Assembly: GCF_007655135.1 (NCBI RefSeq)
Contig: NC_045131.1
Coordinates: 8,370,001 to 8,434,000, forward strand
Source of the DNA: Punica granatum
Lineage: Eukaryota; Streptophyta; Magnoliopsida; Myrtales; Lythraceae
Length of the DNA stretch: 64,000 nucleotides
Direction of reading: 5' to 3'
Shown here: in pieces, positions 45,980-58,649 of the stretch
Position numbering within the stretch: position 1 is the stretch's first letter
How the letters are laid out: each line of letters starts with the position of its first letter
The notes under the pieces: generated by a model
Database searches by the model: none
Seen by the model: only the letters and a program-made list of their open reading frames with translations
What the model was told of the DNA's origin: nothing
Made by a program: the position numbers and the translations under genes

Positions 45980-48900
45980 ATGAAGGAGAAGGTGATGATG
46001 GAGGAGGAGAGGAAAGGGGAGAGGAAAGGAAATGATCAAGCTGCAGTGATGGCGATAGGAGCTGCTCATGATGATGAGCAGTTTGATGGTGAGAAATGGG
46101 TGCATGATTCTTCCATTGATCACAAGGGGAGGATCCCTCTTAGGGCTTCCACTGGTGCTTGGAGAGCCTCTCTCTTCATCATTGGTGAGGACTCCGTCCA
46201 TCCATCCATGGTCTCATGGATACTTCATTTCATCTCTTATTAAGTAACTTATTTTATGCTCTCGGACCTTTACTTAGCCAGCTCGATCGTTGATTTTAAT
46301 AAACACATACGTACGTGTACGTTCACAAATATATATTACATATATGATCGTGTCGTAGTACTGCTATATATAATTCGGGCATTAACTATTATATATCATA
46401 ATTAATATAGGGTATCACTAATTAATTAATTCATGTATCATGTATGTGCTTTGTGATTGATCATAAGAGCACTCATGATCGATCACAGTAATCTAGAGCT
46501 TTGAAAAGGGGATGCATACATATATATAATCTTTTTTTCTGAGTACAATATATATATATATATATATATATTCGTTTTATTAATTGAGCACCTTTATTCT
46601 CTCATAACTTTAAGAATGACATTAATGTTTAGTATATTAGTTGTGCTTTTCCTTTACCTGATTAATTGAACATATACATGAGATAAGATAATTAACGACG
46701 TCCAAATCCTGCTTGGTATACTGTTAGGATCTTGATTTATGTCAAGTCAAAAAAGTGTCAACTTGCAAAGATAGCCTTAGGAATTTAAGAGCAGTAATCA
46801 AAGTTGTAATTAAGTAGCTGTTTTTCTTATCCGGCCTTGGCCCGTGTTTTCCACCCAAAAAAAGGTTAACACTCGTAAGCTCTACAATATCATGCTCAGT
46901 CGAAATCGCACTTCCGATTAAAGATTGTCAAGAGGAGAAGACCATATATGCAACTCGACCACTTTGAAGCATGTGGTGGCTGGTAATGTAAATATATCAT
47001 GTGCCACAGTATTTGATCTATGACAGCTGACTTTCTTGTTGGGACCATTAAAGATAGACCAATCGTCTTTATTGAAGAATTTTGGTTTTAATGGCTGTAA
47101 TCTCCCAATTCAAAATAGAAGATTCGGCAAGCAGGAAGACTGGTCCCATGGTGGGCCAAGACAACTCCCACATATAACCATTAACCACTGGAATCACCAT
47201 ACATTTATGTGGCCACAAGCATCTAATATTCTTTGTAGTAGCTTATGGATGTTTATGTCGGCTCCAATCAACTGTCACTTGGACCGAAATTTGGTATCTT
47301 GAAAATACCAAGTATTGATAAATGACAGTAGATGAAGATATACTAGTATATTGATAATCTATTTGGATTTGAAACTGAATAGATGTGCAATCACATAACA
47401 TGTATTGTCTATACATACCTAATACTGTGACTCTTGATCATAACATGGCACTTCCTCTGTCCTTTTCTTTTGGCAGCTATCGAGTTCAGCGAGAGGCTGA
47501 GCTACTTCGGGCTAGCAACAAGCCTGATCATTTACCTGACCAAGGTCATCCATCAGGATCTGAAGACGGCAACAAAGAGCGTGAACTATTGGGCTGGTGT
47601 GACCACATTGATGCCGCTGTTTGGGGGGTTCTTGGCAGATGCTTACTTGGGTCGATACTTCACGGTCCTCGCTTCCGCAATCATTTATCTCATGGTAAAG
47701 GACACTGATCTTTTGTTCACGGAAATTAGATACAACAACAGATCAACTAATCCTTGAGACGTCATATTTTCTTGATCCTATTGGATTGAAAACGTCGGTG
47801 ACTTCGGGCTGATTCTATATTGTGGCCCATCATTCACCCCCTTACCTAACAAAAATGGGCCGGAGATGCGAATCTCCAAAGACCAATCAAATTAGAAATC
47901 CAAAACATTTCGAGATTCATAGTTGTTTGTAATTGATCTCTGTTTCTTTGATTTGGAACAGGGCTTGACACTCCTGACCATGTCCTGGTTCGTTCCAAGC
48001 TTAAAGCCATGTGAAGGCGAGGAAGTATGCCAGCAACCGCGGAAGATTCACGAGGTTGTTTTTTTCCTAGCAATTTACTTGGTATCAATAGGGACAGGGG
48101 GCCACAAGCCCGCGCTGGAGAGCTTCGGGGCCGACCAGTTTGATGATGATCACGCCAAGGAAAGGAAGAGCAAGATGTCCTACTTCAACTGGTGGAACTT
48201 TGGGCTCTGTTCGGGGCTCTTGCTCGGTGTCACGGTCGTTGTCTATATCCAGGAGCATGTCAACTGGGGAACTGCCGATATAATCTTCACTGCGGTGATG
48301 GCCTTATCTCTTGTCATTTTTATTGCCGGAAAGCCAGTCTACCGCTATAGGGCACCAATCGGGAGTCCGCTAACGCCAATGCTTCGGGTTCTTGTGGCGG
48401 CCTTTGCCAAGAGAAACCTTCCTTGCCCTTCGGATCCTTCAGGATTGTACGAGGTAGCCAAGTCGGAAAAGACCAAGGGAAGGCTCTTGTGCCACACCGA
48501 CAAGCTCAAGTAAGCTAAGCAATGGTTCCGTACACATCCTCTATAGTTCTTATGATGCGTTGATATATAGTTTTGTATATGATATTCCTATTGGAGAATC
48601 ATCATCAAACGTGTATGCCATGCTAAACCGTTTTAGCAATTCATCAACTTATTTTGTAATTACAATTCCGAATAGGCCCACTCAATTGGTTCCGGTTTAT
48701 TACATGATGCGATTTTCAGGTTTCTTGACAAAGCTGCTATTATTGAAGATAACGGGAACCCCGTTGAGAACAAGCAATGCTCTCGGAGGCTAGCAACAGT
48801 GACTCAAGTCGAGGAGGTAAAGCTGATCCTCAACATGATCCCAATTTGGCTAGCCACACTCCCGTTCGGGATTTGCGTGGCCCAGGCAGCCACATTCTTC

Positions 48901-49602
48901 ATCAAGCAGGGGACAACGCTGAACCGTGACATTGGCGGGTTCCTTATCCCACCAGCCTCGATTTATGCCCTGGCAGCAATCGGGATGATCATCTCAGTCA
49001 CGTTCTATGACAAGGTCCTGGTGCCGGTCCTAAGGCGGGCCACGGGGAACGAGCGGGGTATCAAGATACTCCAGAGGATCGGGATTGGGATGATCTTTTC
49101 GGTCATCACCATGGTGGTGGCGGCCCTGGTGGAGAGGAAGAGGCTCGGTATCGTCAAGAGCAATGCCGATAACAACCTCCCTGAGAAAGGGTCAATGACA
49201 ATGAGTGTGCTCTGGCTGGCTCCACAGTTCCTCATCATCGGGTTCGGTGACGGATTCGCCCTAGTAGGCCTGCAGGAGTACTTTTACGACCAGGTCCCGG
49301 ACTCCATGAGGAGCCTGGGAATTGCATTCTACCTGAGCGTGATCGGGGCTGCGAACTTCTTGAGCAGCTTGTTGATCACAGCTGTTGACCGCATCACCGA
49401 GGACCATGACGGGCGCAGTTGGTTCGGGAAGGACCTGAACAGCAGCAGACTGGACAAATTCTACTGGCTGTTGGCAGTGATGACACTGGCGAACCTCTGC
49501 TTCTATGTGGTCTTGGCGAAGAGGTATTCCTACAGGAGTGTGCAGAGGAGCAGCTCTGTGGCTGTGGCCGACTGCTATGACAAGGATGCCGAAGAGGTCT
49601 GA
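45980..49602 (+). CDS. NPF5.7-like: NRT1/PTR family (NPF5-type) transporter, four exons
   Basis: Proton-coupled membrane transporter of the plant NRT1/PTR family, whose members move nitrate, peptides or hormones. Exons are 45980-46184, 47477-47694, 47962-48509 and 48720-49602, all GT-AG and in phase, giving 617 residues, usual for the family. The N-terminus is charged and cytosolic, with the conserved HKGRIPLRASTGAWRAS before helix 1. The proton-coupling ExxER motif is EFSER (residues 71-75). Other family blocks are LIIYLTKV, YWAGVTTLMPLFGGFLADAY, GTGGHKPALESFGADQFDDD, MSYFNWWNFGLCSG, LPFGICVAQAATFFIKQGTT, GDGFALVGLQEYFYDQVPDS and SLGIAFYLSVIGAANFLSS; twelve membrane segments are expected. 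I chose the ATG at 45980 as the first in frame after the TATA box. Intron 1 is about 1.3 kb. The NPF5 subgroup is a judgement from these blocks and from gene order; the substrate is unknown. Confidence 0.95.
46551..46571 (+). repeat. (TA)n repeat in NPF intron 1
   Basis: About ten TA units in the first intron of the transporter gene. Confidence 0.9.
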
Positions 49603-52600
49603 TTGGGCTCACTGCCTTGGAATTAATTTGATAAAATAGAATATAAAACGTAATGTGTCTGATTACAAAATATGTATGTTTTGGTTCCATTTAGCTTTGA
49701 TTAGGAGTTTGGTGAATGAATATGCTCCTTTTGGATGAACATTGGGGGGGCCATTGTAGTGGGCATTTGATCGTATACATTATTACATTTTGATGTTCTT
49801 CTTTACTTATGGCAAAGCATCGGCAAGGCTTTCTTTCATATCGAATACGATTTTAAGTGTGAGCGGAGCTTCATATATTTTAAATTGAGGACAGGGCCTA
49901 GGAAGAGGAAATTAGACAGAAGATTGTCGGCAGTGAGTTAGGGATGGCTTCCTAGAAGATGAAGGGAGATGAATCGGTTGAACACAAACGAGGATATGGT
50001 ACTAAGATAGTAATCCAATTGGATCATGTTAAAGGTTCCCGCCCAAACTCTTGGGTAAGGGCTTCAACTTCAGATCTTCTTCAGGCCGGTGGGTTAAGGA
50101 AAAGGTCCGGTCCCCCAACTCGTGGTTGTAGCTTTCGCTAGCTACGCTTGACGACTTCCTAGCTTAGATGGATTCATCATAATCTTATGGCATTTGGCAG
50201 GGTCGAGGTGAGGGGCCTAAGTCCTTTGAATCTTTGTGGTAGCTATAGTTTGAATTGGACATTCCATAACAGGGAAACCTCATTGATCACGCCGGCATGG
50301 TAGTTGTGTCGGTTGCTCCTTCCCCTTTCGACTCGACAAAAGGGAAAAGAGGAACTGGATTCTTGAGTAATATAACTACCAAGATTTTGCTTAAATGGCA
50401 TAGTCTGGTTAGATAATTCCGCATTCTCCTTTACGAACCTGTAACATTATGGAATCATCCTGCCACACCGAGCACGACTGAGTAAGTTACTTCTCCAATG
50501 GGAATCGTATGGGTTGGTACGATATCAACTCCTACGGTATCTCGAATTCAGTACCTATAGATACTCATCTAAGCAGACACTAGGGCCCTGGCTGGCTCCT
50601 GAGGCTGATGAGCTGATCAATTATGTTAGGGAGATTTTACTTTTCATTGACTGCAGAGCTTTCAGATTGGATCAATCGATGAAGACGGTCAACTCAAACA
50701 GATATGGGTTCGTAATTTAGCCTATCGGACAGAGAACCAGGAAAAAATATTTCTGTTAAGTAATTATACAAATAAAAATAAATTCAAAGGGAAAAGAAAA
50801 GGAAATAAAAACCACTGATCAGAAAGCCTCAATTACTCCACGTGAGCAACTTTTGCTGCATCATCATTCTCGTATTGTCACATCGCATGGGCCTGGGCCC
50901 CCAGCCCATCTCTGACCCATCTCACCTCCCCCATTTTTCAATATATATTATAGAGTTCTGATAATATATACATATATATATATATATGTATAACATATAA
51001 TATATCACGATCACATACCATATATAAGACCAGTTAGCTTTGAACCCGTGTTATACAAAGGCTGTCCCCAGTTTCAGAACACTTGCATGATATTGCTCCC
51101 TGCAAAAAGTTCCTGATCACCCAGATATATACATGCATGCATATATGTATAGTATAATATAATATAATATATATGTATGGGGTATAAATTATATTCCACC
51201 CAATTTTTTGAGTTTTTGGTAAGTTATTTCGTCGACGAGTGATGATTCTTGCACTTACTATAATTCTCTATTACACTGGTAATAAAATAGGAAATATCTA
51301 CCGACGTAAGTTGATTTAAACGTTTCGACGATTATTCCGCTTAAGCAAGATCTCGAGTTCGAGTCCTTGTAAATACATAAAATTCATGTTGTGAAAACTT
51401 TGTCTCTGAATGAGCCGACCTGGCTCTACTGAATTAGTGAAGACCCAATTGAGCTTTCGAATATCACGATTTACATCAAAAAATAGAAAATATCTATCTT
51501 TGATTCGCTTGTAACTTATTGATCATCGAATACATAATGTGCATTTTTTGTTATAAAAAGAGAGGTCTATAAGCTTTATATGACAATAAAAAAAAGCGAA
51601 ATAAAATACCACATAAGTTTAATCGACAATAATCAAATTCGAAATTCTTGATCTCAAAATAATAACTTGTATCATTACACTAATTTCCCTTCATCGATAC
51701 ATAATATGTACGTTTGGCCTAAAGCGAAAAGAAATTACACGTGAGAAGTCATGAAAAAACAATTGAATTGAAATCATGCATTAAAGTGGGAGCCTGGGAA
51801 AAAGAAAATTCCAATGATTTCTTGTGAAGTTCACTCAGTGGCTTTATTTAATTAAGCAGATGGGGCTGACTAATGCGATGCCTTCAGCAAGTGAAGTTAT
51901 GCATTAAATATAAAATCCTATCAAAAGAAAAGTCATGCATTAAATGATGAAACAGGTCCCCCCCCTTACCTCTGTTTTTTAGTGCCTTCTTCATGAGAAA
52001 ATGACAGAAAACATGTCGGGGACTAGTTTGGCCGGATTGCCCTGGTTTGATTTCATCCTCTCGTCGTCCAATTAAATGAGGATTGAGGATCATGCGTAAA
52101 GTTATATATATATATATATATCTGTTAGATATTATTTTATCTTTTTATTTTTATCACATTCAGAACTCATACGATATATTTTATAACGTAGTTCTTTTAT
52201 TTTTTTGGTAAATTATAATATAGTTCATTTCTCCAAGATATGTGCTCATGCAACTAATTATTAGTCAATAAAAGTTTGTTCGCAATATATATATATATAT
52301 ATATATTTAAATTGATTAAATAAAGTTCAAGGTAGATCATATATATTATCTGTCCAACAAAAGAAAAGGCAATTTATACTTTTAACATCATACCGTATCA
52401 TAAATCTAAAGTTTTTTTTTTCAGCATTATGAAGCAATGAGGATTTTATTTCTGAAAGTTTCACTTGATTAATGTGTACTACAAAATAGTAAATTTTTGC
52501 TCATCAAAAAACGAAGTGGTAAGTTTTTTTTCTTTATGTAAGCTTTACCATGACACATAAATATTGTCCTACACAATTAGTTTTGAGATAGTATATTACT

Positions 52601-55085
52601 TTAGTATGCTATCTTGCTAGGATATACATCAGTATTATAGGTTGCGATCATTAAAAATTATTAGTATTGGAAAATATTTTTGCTATTATCTATTTAAAGG
52701 GATATGTCAAATTCAACAGGATTTTTTTTGTGACCATCAACAGTAGTTTAATCGAGATAAGTTTTATGTCAGATTCAAGTTATTTCTTCAATCAATTATT
52801 AAATCATGTACAATTGCACCTATGCACTATGAATTAAACATACAATAATACTGTACATTCATGTTATAATTAAACATCAATAACCGCAAAAGAATATTAT
52901 ATATTTTATATGGATATAATAACTGTTCAAAAAAGAGAGATGGATCCCGCAACAGGAACTCCACCAACAGATCCTATTCTCGAAATAAAAAGAGAAAAGA
53001 TTAAAAAAATTACAAAGGAAAGGAAAGAAAAAAAATGCCTTTTTTCGAGGAGAGTATAAAGTAACTCTCTCACTCATGATTTAAGGTTTGGGATTCAAAG
53101 GAACCTAAACGATCTTAATATGGAAATTGCGATCCTCAATTAACATTAATCCGATTGGCTTCTAGTAATTAAAAAGAAATATTTATGCAGAAGTCCACAT
53201 CACGAGAGAATATTCACAAGGCAAGTGGTTCAAGTGCATTTTCAAGTAAAGTTATCCTCCCAGCTAGAAAGGAAAAAGAAAATTAATGCTCATATCCACC
53301 TCCTAATAATTGAATTCAGCTACATATCTTCCCTAGTCGAGTTTTTTTTTTTTTAACTGTCATTTAATATTAGGGGTAACATCATGCGCGTCACTGATGA
53401 TTAGATTTGTGTGAAATCGACGTCCGACTTAGGTTTTTGTGAAAGGTATTTTCCATCTTTTGCATAGTGAATTGATTCTTCATTCGAAGTTTCATTATTG
53501 ATAATTAATCAATGAGTCTTACGGTGAGTGAATATGGACCTACATGGGGTAGCCCTTTTACTAACAATTGTGACATCATCGTACGGGCGAGAGCCTCTGA
53601 TCTCTTTGTAAGACTATCTCGGCTACGATAGAGTTGCATAAATATTTTATGGTAAAAACTAAAACTACAAGGAAAAAAAATTCATTGGACTATGCATGTA
53701 TGTCTAAGGAAGAAAGCACATGGGAAATTCCAGCAAAAATCGAATTTATAACATTTTGACTTTAAGTTCACGGCAATATCATTGCATAAAAATTCCTTAC
53801 TCAATTTGTTTTGTAATCTCCCAACACAAAAATAGGGAGGGACCGACTCAGAATTTAAATATTGGGAGTTCGGATCCTTAAGAGGAAAATAAGAAGGTAC
53901 TTTTTTCAAAATAAATGGGCAAATATAAAATAAGTTTTATCAAAATTTAAAGAATAATATAAAAATTTTCTTAAAACATCAAAATCTTAAGAGAGCGCAA
54001 TTAATTGCCCTTTTCAACTGAGCGCAAGGTAAATATAACGGGTATATCATATGGTAATATCATAAATTAATAATGATTTCTCAATTTCTTTTGGCCTTTA
54101 GAAAAAAATACTATTAACAAAAATAGAATTTTTTTTTAACGTATAGTATATCCGTTACTATTACACAATATCTTCTCATCTCAGGCTCTGTCGATCTATC
54201 CCTACAAATAGGCACGAATTTCGGTGCAACTGTAATAGCAAGTAGCTAGGGCTCGTAACTGTGGGTGATGATTTGTACGGATCATTGCTTTGGAACTGCG
54301 AACCTCGCCACAACTTCCATCCACAAGGAGAAAAGGACTGAAATAAATTCAACCATTACTTGAACTTTGGGCTGACCCAAAAATCGACGGCAAAGACGGG
54401 CGATTTCTCACTGTTGCAGTTACTTAGAGCAGAGCTGCATGCAGATGCAGCCACAGCCATGGCTGCCCCTTGGCAGTGGCCTCCCACCATTGCTTTGCAC
54501 AGCTGACTGTCGTCTGTATCACTGTATGGGGTCATCGCTCTATGTCTCTGCTCTTCTATTTATTTATTTATTTATTTTCCATCAATATCCTAATATTCAA
54601 AAATCTAATTCATATACTTCGATTAATTCAGTTCTCAATTTAGTTCATTAAGGAATAAAAACTCTCCATGTCAAGGATTTTTTCCTTTCAGAAGAGTCAC
54701 ATTCAAAATTTTATTTGAGAGAAATAAACGTCAAATGACTTGAATCAATCTTTATTTACTTTTCTTTATTTATTAATTAATTATTTTGTATATGTGATTT
54801 CTTTAGGTAGTTATGTATGTATGTGCAGTGTGATCTATTACGTGCGGCAAGGAGCAAAAGATCTTCTTCCTTTCCTCACTGGAGCCCCATAGTAACCGCG
54901 AAAGGCAACCTACGTAAGCATTGCGACCATGTCACCTGATCAGACAATGTATCCATTATGCAAACTAATATAGTCGACCAGAAAAGATATAAACAAACAT
55001 ATACGTACGTGTATATATATGCACCCAAAATTGTTAATACTCTTCATGAACCGGTGGTAGCATGGATGCTAGCATTTTCCATATA
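49603..55085. other. Spacer downstream of the NPF gene
   Basis: Contains the transporter's 3' untranslated region, a stretch of higher GC content at about 49950-50720 that lacks the surrounding AT repeats and may be organelle-derived or an old element, several TA repeats (about 50970, 52107, 52287), one SINE (51301-51487) and unique AT-rich DNA. No gene supported. Confidence 0.45.
51301..51487 (+). mobile_element. tRNA-type SINE with 9-bp target duplication
   Basis: The body of about 187 bp carries the B-box-like CGAGTTCGAGTCC and a short A-rich end. AAATATCTA flanks it at 51292-51300 and 51488-51496. It aligns from first base to tail with the SINE at 24345-24532. Confidence 0.85.
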
Positions 55086-55670
55086 TCTATACTATATATA
55101 AAATCTATATTGTATATAAAAATATGACAAGTTTATCCAATTTTTAATATTTTAAAAATGTTATTATACCATTGTGACTTTTTCTCATATCCTTTTAGCT
55201 TGTACCTTTTGGTCGCACTTTTTCATTATATATATAAACCATCTCTTTATATTTATTGCTCATTTTCGACGTTTTATTGTCTCGCATCTCTCTCAATTGA
55301 ATTTGTCCTTCATCACATGTATATTTGTTCTATTATTATTTTATAACGATTTATAGTTTTAAAATTTCGTTGCATAATATGTTTGTTTCCAACGTCTATT
55401 GTCTTAACAAGTTCATACTTTATTTGTCTCATCGCTATGAATCACGTGATTATTTAATTTCTTGCTTTCTCAATTTTTGTTCCAAAAAATATCTGTATTC
55501 TTCGTAAATTCCTACTTTTTTTTCCATACCTTTTACTCTCATATTTTTGATGTGTTTTGTTAGTATGACTTTTTCTCACACATTTTCAACTCTCTATTCA
55601 TCGCTCATTCTTAACATATGTTATCTCACATGTTCTATCATATGTTGCCTCATCTGAGTTAAACTCTATT

Positions 55671-55966
55671 GGTGTGTTTGGTTTTAGAGTTAAATAGAGT
55701 TGAGTTTTAATTCTAATTGAGTTATAATGATTGTGTTGTTGAATTATGAGAAAAAGTGTGAAAAAGTAATGATTGTGCTATTAAATTGTGGAAAAAGTAA
55801 TGGATAGTTGAGAGAATTTAATATTAAAAATTGAATTGAATGGTTAAAAAATTGAAGGAAAGGGAAAAGTAATAATTGTGTTGTTGATTTTTGTTGTGTA
55901 GTGAGTACTGAGTAGAGTTAAAGTTAGAGTTAAAATTTTAAAAACATGATTGTAAAACTAAACGGA
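55671..55966. mobile_element. MITE-like element
   Basis: About 300 bp from GGTGTGTTTGGTTTTAGAG to GTAAAACTAAACGG with inverted ends. The interior (TAATGATTGTG-TGTTGAATT, GGATAGTTGAGAGAATTTAA) is shared with the elements at 16659, 62172 and 62616. Confidence 0.65.
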
Positions 55967-57444
55967 ATGGTATACTTTTCTTCTAAAGTGCGATCCTTCC
56001 CAAAGTGTTTCTCCATTTTTTTCCCTTTTTGCCCGTGATAAATTAATAATATTTCTATTTTTCTTTTTACTCAAATAATACGAATTCTACTAGACATCAC
56101 ATCTTTTCAATAGTATGGCATCATTTCTTTCATTTTAATAGAAAACTAACTTTTACGTATTTTTTCTTATAACCTTTCGACTTCAAGGTATAATTTCATA
56201 CTTTTTTACTATAAAAATCACCTAACATGTTTTTTCTCATAATTATTCATTTAGACGAATGCATTAAATGTGAAATAACTTCTCCATTCAATGCTCATGG
56301 TTCCTCTCTCCCCTTCCCTATTTACATTTGTATCTTTTATATTTTCTCTTTCGGTTTTTAATTACTTCTCCTTTTAATTATTCTTATTCTTTGACTTTGC
56401 TAATCGTTGAAAAAAATTTCTCGTATTCTCTTTCTTCGACCATAATACATTTATTTTTTTCAAGTTCAAAAACCAATTTATATTTATTTTTTCTCATGAC
56501 CCTTCAATTTCAAGGCACCCCTTTATACGTTTTCACTATAAAAACTATCTAGCATGTTCTTTCACATAATTATTTACTCTGATGAAACATATCAAATATG
56601 AAATAACTTCTCCATTCAACACTCTCAGTACCACTCTCTCATTTCCTATTTACATTTGTATTGATGAATTTTCAAAATTTATATTAAGAATTTTTAAAAA
56701 TTATTTTTAGATGGATATTTTCTGATGAGTTATTGACATATATCTTGTGGTGAAATTTTTTATATTTTTTGATGAATATTTCAAAATTTACATTAATTTA
56801 TTTAAAAATTATTGAAGACATTATGCCATCGGTAATTTGTTCTCAAAATCCCAATCAAAATTTTTATGGGATTCTATGGATACAAAGTACGCATTTGAGA
56901 AAATAAAAAAAAAGAAATAGAAGAAGAGTTTCAACGAAAAGAGATACTATATCATTAATTTCTTTTTTATTTAATTTTGTTTCCTCTTATCTCATATTTT
57001 TTCTTCTCTCCCTATTCGTTTTCTTCTGTCTACAGATATTAGCTACCGTTTTATCCATTACCACTGCAGTACCTGTCACCACCACTTGCTAACAATGTTG
57101 CACAAACTTAAAGTTCTCAAGCTGTCAACGTTCTCCTTCACGAGCTTTAAGTACATTTTTGTTCTTACTCCTTAAGAGTATGTGTGCAAAAAGGGAGATT
57201 ATAAGTTGCTTCCAATGTGAATCTAATATCGATTATCCATGCAACTTATCAGTTTGTAACTGAAATTAAATTTACTTTTATGCCTTAGATGGGATCTAAA
57301 GTGTATTGTTTGTTTTTTTTTAATTGTTAAGTATAAATTATAATATATCATATGAATTACTAAAATAAATTTATATATACATAAAATCGGGTCCAATCAA
57401 CTTCCTTCCAATTTTCTTTCTTTAATACTTCAACCCGACCCTTA

Positions 57445-58649
57445 GGCTACGTTTGGTTCGCAAGATTAGAATAGATAGGGAATAGAATAAACAGATAATA
57501 GAATAAATATGGAATATAATAGAAAATCTAATGAAATTTTTTTGTTTGGTTGGAGGGAATAGCAAAACTGAGAATTATAATTTTGATGTTTGGTTGAGTT
57601 GAATAAGGAATAGAAAGAATATAAATAGGATAAAAAGACAGAAATACCCTTCATATAAATATAATGGGTTTTATAAGATAAATAGATAACTTTAATGACA
57701 ATTTTTATAATTAATAAAAAATAAAAATTTTAAAAAATGTAAAAGTAAATAATTTCTAAAAATTTAATTAAATTACTAAAAATTGTGTTTATTAATAAAA
57801 TTAATTATTTTAATAATGTAATAAGCATAATTATCTATTATTATAATTTAAAAAATAAACATTTTAAATAATTGAAAAGTAAATAATATTTACAACTTAA
57901 TATTTGTAATTAATAAAAAATATCAATTATTAAATAATTTGTGAAAATTAACTATTTTAATTAACTTACTAGAAATAGTTTTTCTTAATAAGAGTAATCA
58001 TTTTAATAATTTAATAAGCATAATTATATATTTTTATAATTAATAAAAAAATAAACATTTTAAATAATTTAAAAGTAAATAATATTTTTAAATTGATTAT
58101 TTTAATTAAATTACTAAAAACATTTCTTAATAAAATTAATTACTTGTAATAATTTAATAAGCATAATTATCTATTTTTATAATTAATAAAAAAATAAACA
58201 TTTTAAATAATTGAAAATTAAATAATATTTACAACTTAATATTTTAATTAATAAAAAATATCAATTATTAAATAATTTGTGAAAATTAATTATTTTAATT
58301 AACTTACTGAAAATAGTTTTTCTTAATAAAAGTAAATATTTTAATAATTTAATAAGCATAATTATCTATTTTTATAATTAATAAAAAAATAAACATTTTA
58401 ATGAACGATGGCACGTTTTGAAATTAATGAACAATGCTGAGGGCATTTTAGTCTTTTCAGCGTTAATTCCGGATGCTCTTTAGGTAATTCGGATATTCAC
58501 GTGAGGCTTCCTCAATCCAGGCGAAAGCCAGATTATTAGCCCATCCGAAATAGGTATTCCGCATGACCTATGAACCAAACGTCGAATTGTGTATTTCGCG
58601 CGGAATACGTAATCATTTCCTGATCAAATCCTGCGAACCAAACATGCCC
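57445..58649. mobile_element. PIF/Harbinger (Tourist-like) non-autonomous element
   Basis: Left end GGCTACGTTTGGTTCGCAAG and right end (reverse complement) GGGCATGTTTGGTTCGCAGG form terminal inverted repeats. TTA flanks both sides (57442-57444 and 58650-58652), the 3-bp TWA duplication typical of PIF/Harbinger. It is 1,205 bp, with internal AT-rich tandem repeats and no transposase. Confidence 0.8.
57815..58405 (+). repeat. AT-rich tandem repeats inside the Harbinger-like element
   Basis: The block TAATAAGCATAATTAT followed by AATTAATAAAAAAATAAACA recurs at about 57820, 58013, 58155 and 58348. The spacing alternates about 193, 142 and 193 bp, so a larger unit of about 335 bp appears twice. 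Confidence 0.8.

Noticed and set aside
45707..46201. 164-codon minus-strand ORF over NPF exon 1
   Set aside because: It covers the promoter, TATA box and first exon of the NPF gene; composition is low-complexity His/Leu/Ser.
49005..49690. Minus-strand ORFs over the last NPF exon
   Set aside because: Shadows of the strongly conserved plus-strand transporter exon.
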